The notes under the pieces are model-generated. The model saw nothing but the letters and a program-made list of their open reading frames with translations, searched no databases and was not told where the DNA came from. From an uncultured Mucilaginibacter sp. (GTDB lineage Bacteria > Bacteroidota > Bacteroidia > Sphingobacteriales > Sphingobacteriaceae): a DNA stretch of 37,125 bases. The stretch is taken from the NCBI GenBank assembly GCA_903863845.1, contig CAIPDP010000040.1:1-37125 (forward strand). The letters are read 5' to 3'. Positions 1 to 8,190 of the stretch are shown in pieces (positions within the stretch are counted from its first letter, which is position 1; every line of letters begins with the position of its first letter). The translations under genes were made by a program, and so were the position numbers.

Positions 1-241
1 GCGTGAAGGAAAAATTCAAACCACTTACTATTACGGGCCCAATACAGCTCAAATGGATCAATTGACACCGATCAATTTTGTTGATATCATGAGCGATATT
101 ATGGGCGATGAACCGGAGGTGGTCGATAAGATACATTCAGGACAATACAACCTTGGTAATATTCAGAAACTGATCGCTTACTTTAAAACGGTAAGAGCGG
201 CTCATGCGGGAACTGATAATGCCAATACCCCTCAAAATTAG
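1..241 (+). CDS. 3' end of an unidentified protein (partial)
   Basis: The frame is open from base 2 to a TAA at 239-241 and runs upstream of the first ATG (53), so this is almost certainly the C-terminal ~79 residues of a gene cut by the window start, not a 62-residue gene. The visible part has a mixed hydrophobic/acidic stretch (LTPINFVDIMSDIMGDEPEV) and a predicted helix (IQKLIAYFKTVRAAHA), then a short polar tail rich in Asn, Thr and Gln. There is no membrane segment or recognisable catalytic motif. It converges on the flavoprotein gene with only 12 bp between stops. I do not recognise the family. Confidence 0.6.
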   Translation, partial: REGKIQTTYYYGPNTAQMDQLTPINFVDIMSDIMGDEPEVVDKIHSGQYNLGNIQKLIAYFKTVRAAHAGTDNANTPQN

Positions 242-253
242 CATTGACGCATT

Positions 254-1468
254 TTAAATATTTTGGGCGATAACGTATCCACTCGCCCATGCCCATTGAA
301 AATTATAGCCACCCAGCCATCCGGTAACGTCGACACATTCGCCACCAAAATACAGGCCGGGTACTTTTTTTGATTCGAGGGTTTTGGAAGAAAGTTCATC
401 GGTCGAAACGCCGCCACGCATCACTTCGGCTTTGTCGTACCCTTTATCGCCGGCCGGTTTTACCGAAAATTCGTGTATCAGTTTGCGGATCATTTCCAGT
501 TCAGCGTTACTGAGCGATGCTAGATTTTTCTGTACAGGTAGTTTTTCGGTAAGCGCTTCGGCAAATTTACGGGTAAACAAACCGGCCAGGTAAACCAGTA
601 AGGTTTTTTTGCCGTTCATTGCTCTTTCTTCCTGTATCATCTCCGCTATATTTTCATGCGGGAGAAGATCGATATATATCCATTCGCCGGGCCGCCAGTA
701 AGATGACATTTGCAAGATTGCAGGTCCGCTCAATCCCCAATGGGTAAACAGAATATTTTCTTCAAAACTTGCCCTGTCATTCCAAACCCGGCAAAAAATG
801 CTGTTGCCGGATAGGGTCTCATACCAGGGCTGATCCTTGCCTGTTATGGTTAATGGAACAAGGGCCGGCGCCGTTTCCGCTACGCTCATTCCAAATTGAC
901 GGGCAATTTTCAATCCAAGATCGGTAGCCCCCATTTTTGCTACGGGCAATCCGCCGGATGCGATGACCAGCTTAGCTGTTTGCAAAACCTTCGTTTTCCC
1001 GTTATGTGAATAGGTGATCAAAAAACCGCTTTCCGTATTTTCAACTTTTGTAACTTCAGCACCTAAGCAAATCTCTTGCCCCATGTCGTGACAGAGATCG
1101 GTGAATATATAAACAATATCTTTTGCGTTGTTATTGACCGGGAACAGCTGGCCCAGTGTCTTCTCCTGCCCTTCTATCCCATAAGTTTGAAAAAAACTGA
1201 TTGTATCCTCTACCGTCCATTGGGCAAAAGCCGACTTACAAAAATGTTCATTGCCCGAAATGAATTGCTGTGGCGAGGAATAAAGATTGGTATAATTACA
1301 CCTGCCGCCTCCGCTGATCAATATTTTTGCGCCGGCTTTTTCATTTTTTTCCAATATCAGTACCCTCTTGCCCAGGAATCCTGCCTGCACCGCGCACATG
1401 AGGCCGCAAGCACCTGCACCTATTATTATTGCGTCGAAATCTGTTTGTTTTGCTAAATTTGTATTCAT
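254..1468 (-). CDS. BaiN/HI0933-type NAD(P)/FAD-dependent oxidoreductase
   Basis: About 404 residues when started at the ATG at 1468, which gives the short N-terminus normal for this family; an upstream in-frame start at 1585 would lie inside nuoA and add an implausible leader. Residues 12-22 form the Rossmann dinucleotide motif ([11 protein letters not shown]), followed by [16 protein letters not shown] and GRCNYTN, the hallmark of the HI0933/BaiN flavoproteins, and a C-terminal [20 protein letters not shown] block that closes the FAD site. Family members are soluble flavoproteins; BaiN was linked to bile-acid reduction, but most homologs have no proven substrate, so only the fold and cofactor are assigned here. 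It is divergent from nuoA with overlapping start codons. Confidence 0.88.
   Translation of the reverse strand: MNTNLAKQTDFDAIIIGAGACGLMCAVQAGFLGKRVLILEKNEKAGAKILISGGGRCNYTNLYSSPQQFISGNEHFCKSAFAQWTVEDTISFFQTYGIEGQEKTLGQLFPVNNNAKDIVYIFTDLCHDMGQEICLGAEVTKVENTESGFLITYSHNGKTKVLQTAKLVIASGGLPVAKMGATDLGLKIARQFGMSVAETAPALVPLTITGKDQPWYETLSGNSIFCRVWNDRASFEENILFTHWGLSGPAILQMSSYWRPGEWIYIDLLPHENIAEMIQEERAMNGKKTLLVYLAGLFTRKFAEALTEKLPVQKNLASLSNAELEMIRKLIHEFSVKPAGDKGYDKAEVMRGGVSTDELSSKTLESKKVPGLYFGGECVDVTGWLGGYNFQWAWASGYVIAQNI
1454..1461 (+). promoter_or_regulatory. Bacteroidota -7 motif before nuoA
   Basis: TAAATTTG is a perfect match to the TAnnTTTG (-7) element of Bacteroidota housekeeping promoters and ends 5 nt before the nuoA ATG. 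A TTG at 1429-1431 is a possible, slightly distant, -33 element. With this spacing transcription would start at or next to the start codon, giving a leaderless mRNA. The motif lies inside the first codons of the divergent flavoprotein gene, so part of its match could be dictated by coding. Confidence 0.45.
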
Positions 1469-2078
1469 GGACGGGGTTGCGCAAATATCCGAATTTGGAA
1501 AGATATTCATCTTCCTGATCACAGGAATAATCATGGTGGGATTTGCTTTTTTTATTGTTCGTATTTTGGCGCCCAATAACCCCAATCCCGAAAAACTAAG
1601 TTCATACGAATGCGGCGAAGAACCAGTAGGCAGTGCATGGGTGCCTTTTAATTCGCGTTTTTATGTGATCGCGCTGATATTCCTGTTGTTTGATGTCGAA
1701 ATGGTATTCGTATTACCCTGGGCCACGGTGTTTGGCAATAAGGGACTTCAAGCTGCCGATAAGCGCTGGGGCTGGTTGTCACTTACCGAAATGTTTATCT
1801 TTTTAGGTATTCTGATCATCGGCCTGGTTTATGTATGGGTCAAAGGCGATCTTGATTGGATCAAACCACGCCCTGTTATCCCAACTGTCAATTCTGAGGT
1901 ACCTCATGCGCTGTATGAGCAATTGAACAAACAACAAGGTGCTTACAAAGTGCAGGAATTTTCGATAAAAGCTACTGCTGATATCAATGAATCAGCATCT
2001 TCTACTACAACTGCGTCAGCGCCAATAAGGAAACCATTATTTAAACCAACCTTTAAAAAGCCCGAGAATGAATCCTGA
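1467..2078 (+). CDS. nuoA: NADH-quinone oxidoreductase subunit A (NuoA)
   Basis: Membrane subunit of respiratory complex I, located beside the quinone tunnel. From the ATG at 1467 the protein has 203 residues and three membrane helices (about 12-34, 65-88, 106-125). The loop motif YECGEE (47-52) and the [18 protein letters not shown] block (61-78) are the NuoA/ND3 signature. Bacterial NuoA is usually about 120-150 residues; here a hydrophilic tail of roughly 70 residues follows the third helix and ends in a Ser/Thr-rich then basic stretch. The start was chosen because longer in-frame starts would lie in the divergent gene and add no family sequence. The 3' end overlaps nuoB by 11 bp, consistent with translational coupling. 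Confidence 0.95.
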   Translation: MDGVAQISEFGKIFIFLITGIIMVGFAFFIVRILAPNNPNPEKLSSYECGEEPVGSAWVPFNSRFYVIALIFLLFDVEMVFVLPWATVFGNKGLQAADKRWGWLSLTEMFIFLGILIIGLVYVWVKGDLDWIKPRPVIPTVNSEVPHALYEQLNKQQGAYKVQEFSIKATADINESASSTTTASAPIRKPLFKPTFKKPENES

Positions 2079-2550
2079 TGGAATAGAAGAAGGCGGCGGC
2101 GCTATCGTAACCAAACTGAATGATCTGCTTAACTGGGCCAGGCTATCATCTTTATGGCCAATGAGTTTTGGTATTGCTTGTTGCGCTATTGAAATGATGG
2201 GTTCGTTTGCTTCCACCTATGATATGGATCGTTTTGGTGTATTCCCACGCCCCTCAGCGCGGCAAGCCGATGTGATCATCATAGCAGGCACGGTTACCTT
2301 CAAAATGGCCGAACGTATCAAAAGACTTTATGAACAAATGCCAGAGCCTAAATATGTAATTTCCATGGGCTCGTGCTCCAATTGCGGCGGTCCTTACTGG
2401 CAACATGGTTACCATGTGGTAAAAGGCGTAGACAGGGTGATACCCGTTGATGTTTATGTGCAGGGCTGCCCTCCGCGTCCGGAAGCACTGATCGGTGCCA
2501 TATTGGAATTGCAGAAAAAAATTGAAGGTGAACGGATGATTAAAGTGTAA
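2068..2550 (+). CDS. nuoB: NADH-quinone oxidoreductase subunit B (NuoB)
   Basis: Peripheral-arm subunit of complex I that binds iron-sulfur cluster N2, the last carrier before quinone. The 160-residue protein shows the ligand set of the family: tandem Cys38-Cys39 (IACCAIEMM), Cys103 ([10 protein letters not shown]) and Cys134 (VQGCPPRPE). The core is full length, with a short N-terminal lead ([11 protein letters not shown]). Its ATG lies inside the last codons of nuoA. The next complex I gene in the window, nuoC, is 6.3 kb further on, so the usual nuoABCD order is interrupted after this gene. Confidence 0.97.
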   Translation: MNPDGIEEGGGAIVTKLNDLLNWARLSSLWPMSFGIACCAIEMMGSFASTYDMDRFGVFPRPSARQADVIIIAGTVTFKMAERIKRLYEQMPEPKYVISMGSCSNCGGPYWQHGYHVVKGVDRVIPVDVYVQGCPPRPEALIGAILELQKKIEGERMIKV

Positions 2551-2603
2551 ATGAGCAATTGCTGTTTGCCGGGAAATAATTACTGCCTGTTTAAACCAAC
2601 ATC

Positions 2604-3227
2604 CTAATTATCGGACACGCTTAATCGTTCGTGCTCCCTTTTTATTTCTTTCAATAGCACCTGAAGCACGGAAGCATTCCAGTCGTTTTTAAAATTAAAG
2701 CTTTTGCGCTTTTTCAAGTCTTCATAGTGATGAACAACAAAGTAGCTTTTGTAATTACTGAGTCTGATCTCATTCCAAAACAGACTGTACTCGTCAAACT
2801 TTATCCCGAAGGGATGAAATTCTACACCGGCAAAATCAAAACGTTCTTTATAACGGTATTGCTGAAAACGCATTTCAAAAAGCTGCCTAAAATAAAAATG
2901 CCAAAGCGCAGCAACTATGTCCGACCATTTGGAATAGTAAATATTCCGGCGTATCCCGTACATACTGCGAAGCTTGACAGGAAAAATTTGACCGCGTTCA
3001 TCTAATATCTCTACTATATATTGCCGACCAATATTGAATTGGTATCCACTTATCCAGTTAATACCATAGCGAAAAGCGACGATCTGATCAGCATCGATGG
3101 TTAAAACAGGGTCAAAACTTAGTGGCTTTTCAATGCTTAACCCTTGTTCACCAAACACCAGAATGAGAGAAATTTTCTTCCTAAAAAAGGCCGTTATTTC
3201 TATTCGGTTTATTGTACGCTCTATCAT
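2604..3227 (-). CDS. Uncharacterised protein, tandem paralog B
   Basis: 207 residues, no signal peptide and no membrane helix. It aligns along its whole length with the gene just upstream (3251-3883). Shared features include a beta-rich N-terminal half (FGEQGLSIEKPL against FSDEGLTIEKKYG), AFRYG/AFRFG, a GRQYxxE block, LRSMYGI against FNSLYGI, an aromatic YYxxWxD helix, the AGVxFxPxGI motif, SYFxxHH and a C-terminal DWNAxVLQxLLK helix. This is a duplicated family I cannot name; the strand pattern with repeated G and aromatic residues could suit a PH-like or other small beta fold, but that is a guess. A 23-bp gap from its paralog suggests one transcript. It is convergent with nuoB. Confidence 0.7.
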   Translation of the reverse strand: MIERTINRIEITAFFRKKISLILVFGEQGLSIEKPLSFDPVLTIDADQIVAFRYGINWISGYQFNIGRQYIVEILDERGQIFPVKLRSMYGIRRNIYYSKWSDIVAALWHFYFRQLFEMRFQQYRYKERFDFAGVEFHPFGIKFDEYSLFWNEIRLSNYKSYFVVHHYEDLKKRKSFNFKNDWNASVLQVLLKEIKREHERLSVSDN

Positions 3228-3250
3228 GAAAGAAAATCAGAGAAAGCAGT

Positions 3251-3883
3251 TTACAAGCCCCGGCGAATACCCCATTTTATCCTAGCTTGCTCCTTGATGA
3301 CCGCTTTTAAGAGCGACTGTAGTACTACAGCATTCCAATCAATTGAAAAAATACAACATTTGAATTGATCAGGATCATCAGCATGATGCAACATGAAATA
3401 GCTTTGGTAGCTCTTCAATTCAACTTTATCCCAGGGTATTACTTGTTGTTTATTCCAACTGATGCCCTCAGGTTGAAATTTAACTCCAGCTAAAACAAAT
3501 ACCTGCTGGATATTAAACATCTCTAAATAGTAGTTCAACTGATTCGCAAGATAATAATCCCAGATATCCTGCAACAGATCGGCCCATACCCGGTAGTATT
3601 CTTTATTTTTAATACCGTAGAGGCTATTAAATTTGATGCGGCAGAGCTTACAGTTAAAATCCTTCAATTCGATGAAGTATTGCCTGCCAAATGAGTACTT
3701 GAACCCCTTTAGTTCCCTGACGCCGAATCTGAAAGCTGCAATTTCAGAACTGGCAATAAATTCATTCCTCCCGAAGCCGTATTTTTTCTCAATGGTTAAG
3801 CCTTCATCCGAAAAAACAACCTTGTTCCGTGTTTTATCACGCAGCAATTCTTTGATCTCGATAACTCGCGGAGGGTGGTTCAT
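3251..3883 (-). CDS. Uncharacterised protein, tandem paralog A
   Basis: 210 residues and the probable first gene of the pair with 2604-3227. Both proteins start at equivalent positions, which supports the ATG at 3883. It is cytosolic by appearance: charged, with a strand-rich first 90 residues and a helical middle (VWADLLQDIWDYYLANQLNYY). Motifs shared with the paralog are AFRFG, GRQYFIELKD, YGIKNKEYYRVWAD, AGVKFQPEGI, SYFMLHHADD and DWNAVVLQSLLK. Sequence divergence is large, so the duplication is old or fast-evolving. Upstream on the minus strand, TACATTTA at 3895-3902 is a 7-of-8 match to the -7 motif. No function can be inferred. Confidence 0.7.
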   Translation of the reverse strand: MNHPPRVIEIKELLRDKTRNKVVFSDEGLTIEKKYGFGRNEFIASSEIAAFRFGVRELKGFKYSFGRQYFIELKDFNCKLCRIKFNSLYGIKNKEYYRVWADLLQDIWDYYLANQLNYYLEMFNIQQVFVLAGVKFQPEGISWNKQQVIPWDKVELKSYQSYFMLHHADDPDQFKCCIFSIDWNAVVLQSLLKAVIKEQARIKWGIRRGL

Positions 3884-4190
3884 TATAAATTAAATGTATG
3901 GAAAACAGGAGCTATAAGTCAAGCTATGTGTAAAAGTATTTAAATAACAGTATATGAACTTGTTTCGTCAAAATATAAACAGTCCATTAAAGGCTATATC
4001 TTTTTAATTTTCAGTTATTTATAAATATTTAGCCCCTTTATGGAATTTTATCATATTTATTAACATTGGGCGAAACTTGATTTTCAATTGTTAATAAAGG
4101 TATTCCTAAAGGTTTTAAAAATGGAGCAAAAGCCTGCCCGGAACCTCAATTTGAGCTAATTTTAAGGAAATAGCTTTTAACTAAAACAAA
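3884..4190. other. AT-rich intergenic region
   Basis: About 300 bases between the unknown paralog pair and the fasciclin terminator. It is strongly AT-rich, with no open frame of note, no tRNA-like fold and no clear repeat. Its paralog-proximal end should contain the promoter of the minus-strand pair. Confidence 0.4.
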
Positions 4191-4221
4191 AAAAGCCCGG
4201 CACTACTGATGCCGGGCTTTT
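4191..4221 (-). terminator. Rho-independent terminator of the fasciclin gene
   Basis: A perfect 12-bp stem (4191-4202 with 4210-4221, core GCCCGGC) closes a 7-nt loop. On the minus strand it is followed by a T-rich run, just after the fasciclin stop codon at 4237. Confidence 0.88.
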
Positions 4222-4236
4222 AAAATTTAAAAATCT

Positions 4237-4776
4237 TTACTTCCCTAATAATACATCACCTAAGCCATGGACCACGCCGTTGGTTGCCGGCAAATTGTAA
4301 AGCAAAACATTTGCTTTATTGCCCTTGTCATCGGTCAGGATCAATTTGCCACTGTATGATAATGTAAGATTGCCACCATCGATAGTTTTAAACGCAACCG
4401 TCCGGTCTTTAGAAGCATTAAGTGCTTTCACAATATCTGCTTTTTCAAATTTACCAACTACTGTATGGGCCTTTAAAAGGGTAGCCAATTTAGTTGGATC
4501 GGCTAAAAGACTATCCAATTTAGCGCTGGACAGCTTAGTAAATGCATCATTGGTTGGCGCAAAAACAGTGTACGGTCCCGAGGCGGCCAGCGCCTGGTTT
4601 AAATTGGCCACTTTAACTAAAAATGCGGCTACACTGGTATTATCTGATCCTGCCAGGGTTACTCCTACATCACCTGTGGGTGCAGCAGTGGCAGCAGGTG
4701 CTGTTTGAGCAAAAGTGGTATTTACAAACAAACAAAGGGCAAAAAATGCAGTTACAATTAAAGCTGTTTTTTTCAT
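4237..4776 (-). CDS. Secreted fasciclin (FAS1) domain protein
   Basis: 179 residues: a Sec signal peptide (basic MKK, hydrophobic 5-19, likely cleavage after TFA at 23), an Ala/Thr/Pro-rich linker, then one FAS1 domain (about 38-179). FAS1 landmarks are GPYTVFAPTNDAF (67-79), the H-box-like LLKAHTV (100-106) and NGVVHGLGDVLL (166-177). FAS1 proteins are extracytoplasmic adhesion or surface proteins; the ligand cannot be told from sequence. It stands alone with its own terminator and a 250-bp AT-rich upstream region, so it is probably monocistronic. Confidence 0.88.
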   Translation of the reverse strand: MKKTALIVTAFFALCLFVNTTFAQTAPAATAAPTGDVGVTLAGSDNTSVAAFLVKVANLNQALAASGPYTVFAPTNDAFTKLSSAKLDSLLADPTKLATLLKAHTVVGKFEKADIVKALNASKDRTVAFKTIDGGNLTLSYSGKLILTDDKGNKANVLLYNLPATNGVVHGLGDVLLGK

Positions 4777-5028
4777 GAATCTTATTTTTATTTAATTTAT
4801 TTCCAATAATATTAAAACGAAGCTTTTTTACAAAATATTACTTAAAAAAATGCAATATTTTCAATCAATAGTGATCTTAACTTAATATTCTGTTAAAGTA
4901 ACAAACATTTGGCTCATTTAGTTTGATTTATGTATGTAAATTGTACGTTACAGTGTATATTTTTCGATAAAACACTGAAATATTTAGGATTAACGTAATA
5001 GCAATAGCTGCGATCCCTTTCTACTGGT

Positions 5029-5463
5029 TTATAATACCTGTTGAAATTTATCGGCTTCCAATTTTATCTGGTCATCTGGTTCATCTGGGCTTACAGCAAG
5101 CAACTGTATTTTGCCATCCTTACCTTCTATGGTGATCGTGTAATCGCGCGACTCGCCGTTGTCGTTCACCAGGCTTCCTGTCAATGTTGTTTTACCTTCT
5201 TTAAAAGGCACCTTCCAATCGCAGACATAACTCTTTACTTTACCCGTCAGTTTCATATCGGCCCTGTCCCTGCTGATAGCAACTACCAGGTCTATCTTAT
5301 CAAAAGTTAAAGTAGTTTGTTCGGCAACCGTATTTTTGACACCGCCGTTTGCGTCAAGGTGAGTTGTTATTCCCGAAGTGAAGCTTACCTTTTGGTCGCA
5401 TTGCGCCATGCATAGTGTGCCGCTGGCTACCAGCAGTATCACCGTAATAAAAAATGATCTCAT
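5029..5463 (-). CDS. Small secreted protein of unknown function
   Basis: 144 residues with an N-terminal signal peptide (basic MRS, hydrophobic 4-17, likely cleavage at MAQ before CDQ). The mature part of about 120 residues alternates short hydrophobic and polar segments (TLTFDKIDLVVAISRD, YTITIEGKDGKIQLL), as expected of a beta-sandwich or lipocalin-like exported domain, and ends in a short helix (QIKLEADKFQQVL). The first mature Cys and a Cys near residue 82 could form a disulfide. The AQC context is not a convincing lipobox. I do not recognise the family. Confidence 0.65.
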   Translation of the reverse strand: MRSFFITVILLVASGTLCMAQCDQKVSFTSGITTHLDANGGVKNTVAEQTTLTFDKIDLVVAISRDRADMKLTGKVKSYVCDWKVPFKEGKTTLTGSLVNDNGESRDYTITIEGKDGKIQLLAVSPDEPDDQIKLEADKFQQVL

Positions 5464-5728
5464 ATTTGTTTTCTAATTTAAAATCTAAGTTATATGTTAA
5501 ATATGGTATTATGTAATACATAGTTCCTTATAAGTTTATATATAACTCATATTCAAACGATATAAATTTTTATATAATTTTTTTATTTAAGTACAATTAG
5601 CGTAATGCTGAAGAAATGGCTTTTTCTTGATACGCCAAATTCTAAGCGCTATGACAGAACATTAGCGAGAAACAAAGTCCCGCCAATTATGCTTTTTGAA
5701 AGATTTAGGCTAAACTTGCATCCTGATC

Positions 5729-6868
5729 ATGAAAGCATTTTACGGAGACCTTAAACTTGGCATTTTAGGCGGCGGACAATTAGGGCGCATGCTGATACAA
5801 CAGGCCATTAATTACAACGTGACCGTTAAAGTTCTCGATCCGGATCGTGATGCCCCCTGCCGGAAATTATGCGATGAGTTTGTTGTCGGGTCGCTCGGTG
5901 ATTATGAAACCGTCTATAAATTCGGCAAAAAAGTAGATCTGCTCACCATCGAAATTGAGAAGGTTAACGTTGATGCGCTTGAACAATTGGAAAAAGAAGG
6001 CGTATTGGTTTATCCACAACCGCGCATCATTCGGTTGATACAGGATAAAGCACTACAGAAACAGTTTTTTAAGGAAAATGATATTCCTACAGCCGAGTTC
6101 CAGGTGATCTCTACTAAAGAACAATTACTTCATAGTCATATCCCCTACCCTTATATCCAAAAGCTGCGCAGGGATGGCTACGATGGCAGAGGTGTTTATA
6201 AAGTTAAAGACGAATCGTACCTGGAAAACGCTTTTACCGAGCCCAGCCTGATAGAAAAATGGGTTGATTTTGAAAAAGAGATTGGTGTGATCGTAGCACG
6301 CAATGCCGACGGCGAAACCAAAGCCTTCCCGATGGTGGAGATGGAGTTTAACCCACAAGCTAACCTGGTAGAGTTTTTAATATCACCTTCTACTTTCCCG
6401 TTTGATGTACAACAGGAAGCTGAGCGCATTGCCATCAGCGTTGCCGAAAAGCTGAATATTACCGGCCTGCTTGCTGTTGAGATGTTCCTGGACAAAGAAG
6501 GTCGTATATTGGTAAATGAACTGGCACCACGCCCGCATAACAGCGGTCACCAGACCATAGAGGGTAATGTAGTGTCGCAGTTTGAACAGCATTTGCGGGC
6601 AATATTCAACCAGCCGCTGGGCGATACCACCTGCCTCAGTAATGCCATCATGATCAATGTATTGGGCGAACCCGGATACGAAGGCCCGGCAGTATACCAG
6701 GGTATTGAAAAGGTATTGGAATGTGCAGGTGTATACGTACATTTATATGGCAAGGCCCTAACCAAACCCTTCCGCAAAATGGGACACGTGACTATTGTTG
6801 ATGATGATAGGGAAAAAGCAATAGAAAAAGCAAGATTTGTGCAGGCGACGTTGAAGGTTATTTCATAG
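5729..6868 (+). CDS. purK: 5-(carboxyamino)imidazole ribonucleotide synthase (PurK)
   Basis: ATP-grasp enzyme of purine biosynthesis that carboxylates AIR with bicarbonate and ATP to N5-CAIR, the substrate of PurE. At 379 residues it is full length. Visible are the N-terminal glycine-rich loop GILGGGQLGRML (11-22), the ATP-grasp lysine loop KLRRDGYDGRG (145-155), the GLLAVEMFLD strand with its metal-binding Glu (about 247-255) and the NELAPRPHNSGHQT active-site block (263-276). Next comes purE after 138 bp. A weak -7-like motif, TAAACTTG (5711-5718), lies just upstream. The purK-purE split into two polypeptides is the usual bacterial form. Confidence 0.96.
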   Translation: MKAFYGDLKLGILGGGQLGRMLIQQAINYNVTVKVLDPDRDAPCRKLCDEFVVGSLGDYETVYKFGKKVDLLTIEIEKVNVDALEQLEKEGVLVYPQPRIIRLIQDKALQKQFFKENDIPTAEFQVISTKEQLLHSHIPYPYIQKLRRDGYDGRGVYKVKDESYLENAFTEPSLIEKWVDFEKEIGVIVARNADGETKAFPMVEMEFNPQANLVEFLISPSTFPFDVQQEAERIAISVAEKLNITGLLAVEMFLDKEGRILVNELAPRPHNSGHQTIEGNVVSQFEQHLRAIFNQPLGDTTCLSNAIMINVLGEPGYEGPAVYQGIEKVLECAGVYVHLYGKALTKPFRKMGHVTIVDDDREKAIEKARFVQATLKVIS

Positions 6869-7005
6869 TCAATAGACCTTAGTCGATAGACAATAGTTGA
6901 GGGCCATGCCTATAATTGCCTGTAAAAGATGCTGAATGATCAGTAAAAAACAATCGAAAAAAGCTGTCGTCCATGGATTATGGACTATGGACTTAAAACA
7001 AATAA
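6867..7005. repeat. Degenerate short repeats between purK and purE
   Basis: agtcaatagac (6867-6877) recurs as agtcgatagac (6881-6891). Near purE the inverted element GTCCAT...ATGGAC (about 6969-6983) is followed by a second TATGGAC. The motif family agtcNatagac/gtccatNgtc looks like a small dispersed intergenic repeat; its role is unknown. Confidence 0.4.
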
Positions 7006-7006
7006 T

Positions 7007-7501
7007 ATGAGTAACCCAACCGTAGGCATCATAATGGGCAGCAAATCTGACCTGAACGTAATGCAGGACGCTGCTGATGTTTTGAAAGAATTAGGCGTTG
7101 CCTATGAAATTACCGTTGTATCGGCACACCGTACACCCGATCGTATGTTTAGTTATGCCAAATCAGCAGCTGACCGGGGCCTGAAAGTAATTATTGCCGG
7201 AGCGGGTGGTGCTGCCCATTTACCGGGTATGGTAGCTTCACTTACCCATTTGCCGGTTATTGGTGTTCCTGTAAAATCAAGCAACTCTATTGATGGCTGG
7301 GACTCTATCCTTTCCATCTTACAAATGCCAAATGGTATCCCTGTAGCTACCGTGGCGCTTAATGCTGCAAAAAATGCCGGTATTTTAGCCGCCCAGATTG
7401 TTTCAACTGCCGATGAAAGCCTGGTAAAAAACTTAATTGCTTACAAAGAGCAACTGAAACAAAAAGTGGAGGAATCGGCAAGGGAGATGGATGCAATGTG
7501 A
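7007..7501 (+). CDS. purE: N5-carboxyaminoimidazole ribonucleotide mutase (PurE)
   Basis: Class I PurE, which moves the carboxylate of N5-CAIR to give CAIR. The start at 7007 ([11 protein letters not shown]) matches the family; an in-frame ATG at 6980 would add nine residues encoded by the intergenic repeat and is less likely. 164 residues. Motifs: GSKSD (11-15), SAHRTP (39-44) with the catalytic-region His, and [11 protein letters not shown] (65-75). It functions with PurK, encoded just upstream on the same strand. Confidence 0.96.
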   Translation: MSNPTVGIIMGSKSDLNVMQDAADVLKELGVAYEITVVSAHRTPDRMFSYAKSAADRGLKVIIAGAGGAAHLPGMVASLTHLPVIGVPVKSSNSIDGWDSILSILQMPNGIPVATVALNAAKNAGILAAQIVSTADESLVKNLIAYKEQLKQKVEESAREMDAM

Positions 7502-7518
7502 TTAGTTAACTACTCTTC

Positions 7519-8082
7519 TCAATTCAACTCCGGATTTTCAGGAAAATTGGCAATATGGGCATAGCGTTGACCAAGGCCTTTTACGACGTCTTTCCACATA
7601 TTCTGTTCATCTTTGGCGAAAAGTATTTCAGCATTGAATTTGTCGGTTACGATCCAGGCATCATCCTCAATTTCTGAATCCAATTGACCTGAGGTCCAAC
7701 CTGAGTACCCGATAAAAAATTTGATCTCTCCATCGGCTAAACCATAACTGGTTAATAGTTCTTTTACTGCTTCAAAGTCGCCACCCCAATAGAGTCCGTT
7801 GTCTAATTCGATACCACCTTCTATTTTTTCAGGAACCCGGTGAATAAAATGCAGGGTGTCTTTACCAACCGGCCCGCCAACGAAAACCGGCAGTTCTGAA
7901 TAAGGCAGATCAGACAATATTTCTCCAAGATGAAATTCACTTTCATGGTTCAGTATAAAGCCCATAGCTCCGGCTTCACTGCATTCGGTTAATAGGAGCA
8001 CTGATCTTTTAAAATTGGGATCGAGCATAAATGGCTCTGATATCAAAAGACGTCCGTCGGCCGGTGCGATCTGGCTAAGCAT
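7519..8082 (-). CDS. YqgE/AlgH family protein
   Basis: 187 residues. Family features are the N-terminal GRLLISEPFMLDPNFKRSVL, then GAMGFILNHE, VFVGGPVGKDTLHFIH, GLYWGGDFE and the FIGYSGWTSGQLDSEI block. The protein is soluble and of unknown biochemical role; Pseudomonas AlgH has been tied to alginate and virulence regulation, and no activity is established for Bacteroidota members. It is convergent with purE (17 bp between stops) and divergent from pdxH. The product should not be called a transcription regulator on sequence alone. Confidence 0.93.
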   Translation of the reverse strand: MLSQIAPADGRLLISEPFMLDPNFKRSVLLLTECSEAGAMGFILNHESEFHLGEILSDLPYSELPVFVGGPVGKDTLHFIHRVPEKIEGGIELDNGLYWGGDFEAVKELLTSYGLADGEIKFFIGYSGWTSGQLDSEIEDDAWIVTDKFNAEILFAKDEQNMWKDVVKGLGQRYAHIANFPENPELN

Positions 8083-8177
8083 AGAATATATTTTGTCAAT
8101 TTATAAAGCCTAAGGTAATAATATGTTCATTTATTAAAATATGAAATAGCGGATAATTTTACAGGGCAATTAATTTG

Positions 8178-8185
8178 TAAGTTTG
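8178..8185 (+). promoter_or_regulatory. Bacteroidota -7 motif before pdxH
   Basis: TAAGTTTG matches TAnnTTTG perfectly and ends 5 nt before the pdxH ATG. A TTTT at 8157-8160 lies 17 bp upstream as a weak -33 element. The geometry predicts a leaderless or nearly leaderless transcript for pdxH-nuoC-nuoD. Confidence 0.55.
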
Positions 8186-8190
8186 CAGGA

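Noticed and set aside
384..1456. Plus-strand frames within the flavoprotein gene
   Set aside because: They lie opposite a well-conserved FAD protein and show no domain; shadow frames.
1368..1466. Longer NuoA start at 1368
   Set aside because: The extra 33 residues are the reverse of the flavoprotein's conserved dinucleotide-binding region and contain no NuoA sequence.
5605..5754. 49-codon plus-strand frame upstream of and overlapping purK
   Set aside because: It overlaps the purK start by 26 bp, has no recognisable domain and no promoter motif of its own; probably chance.
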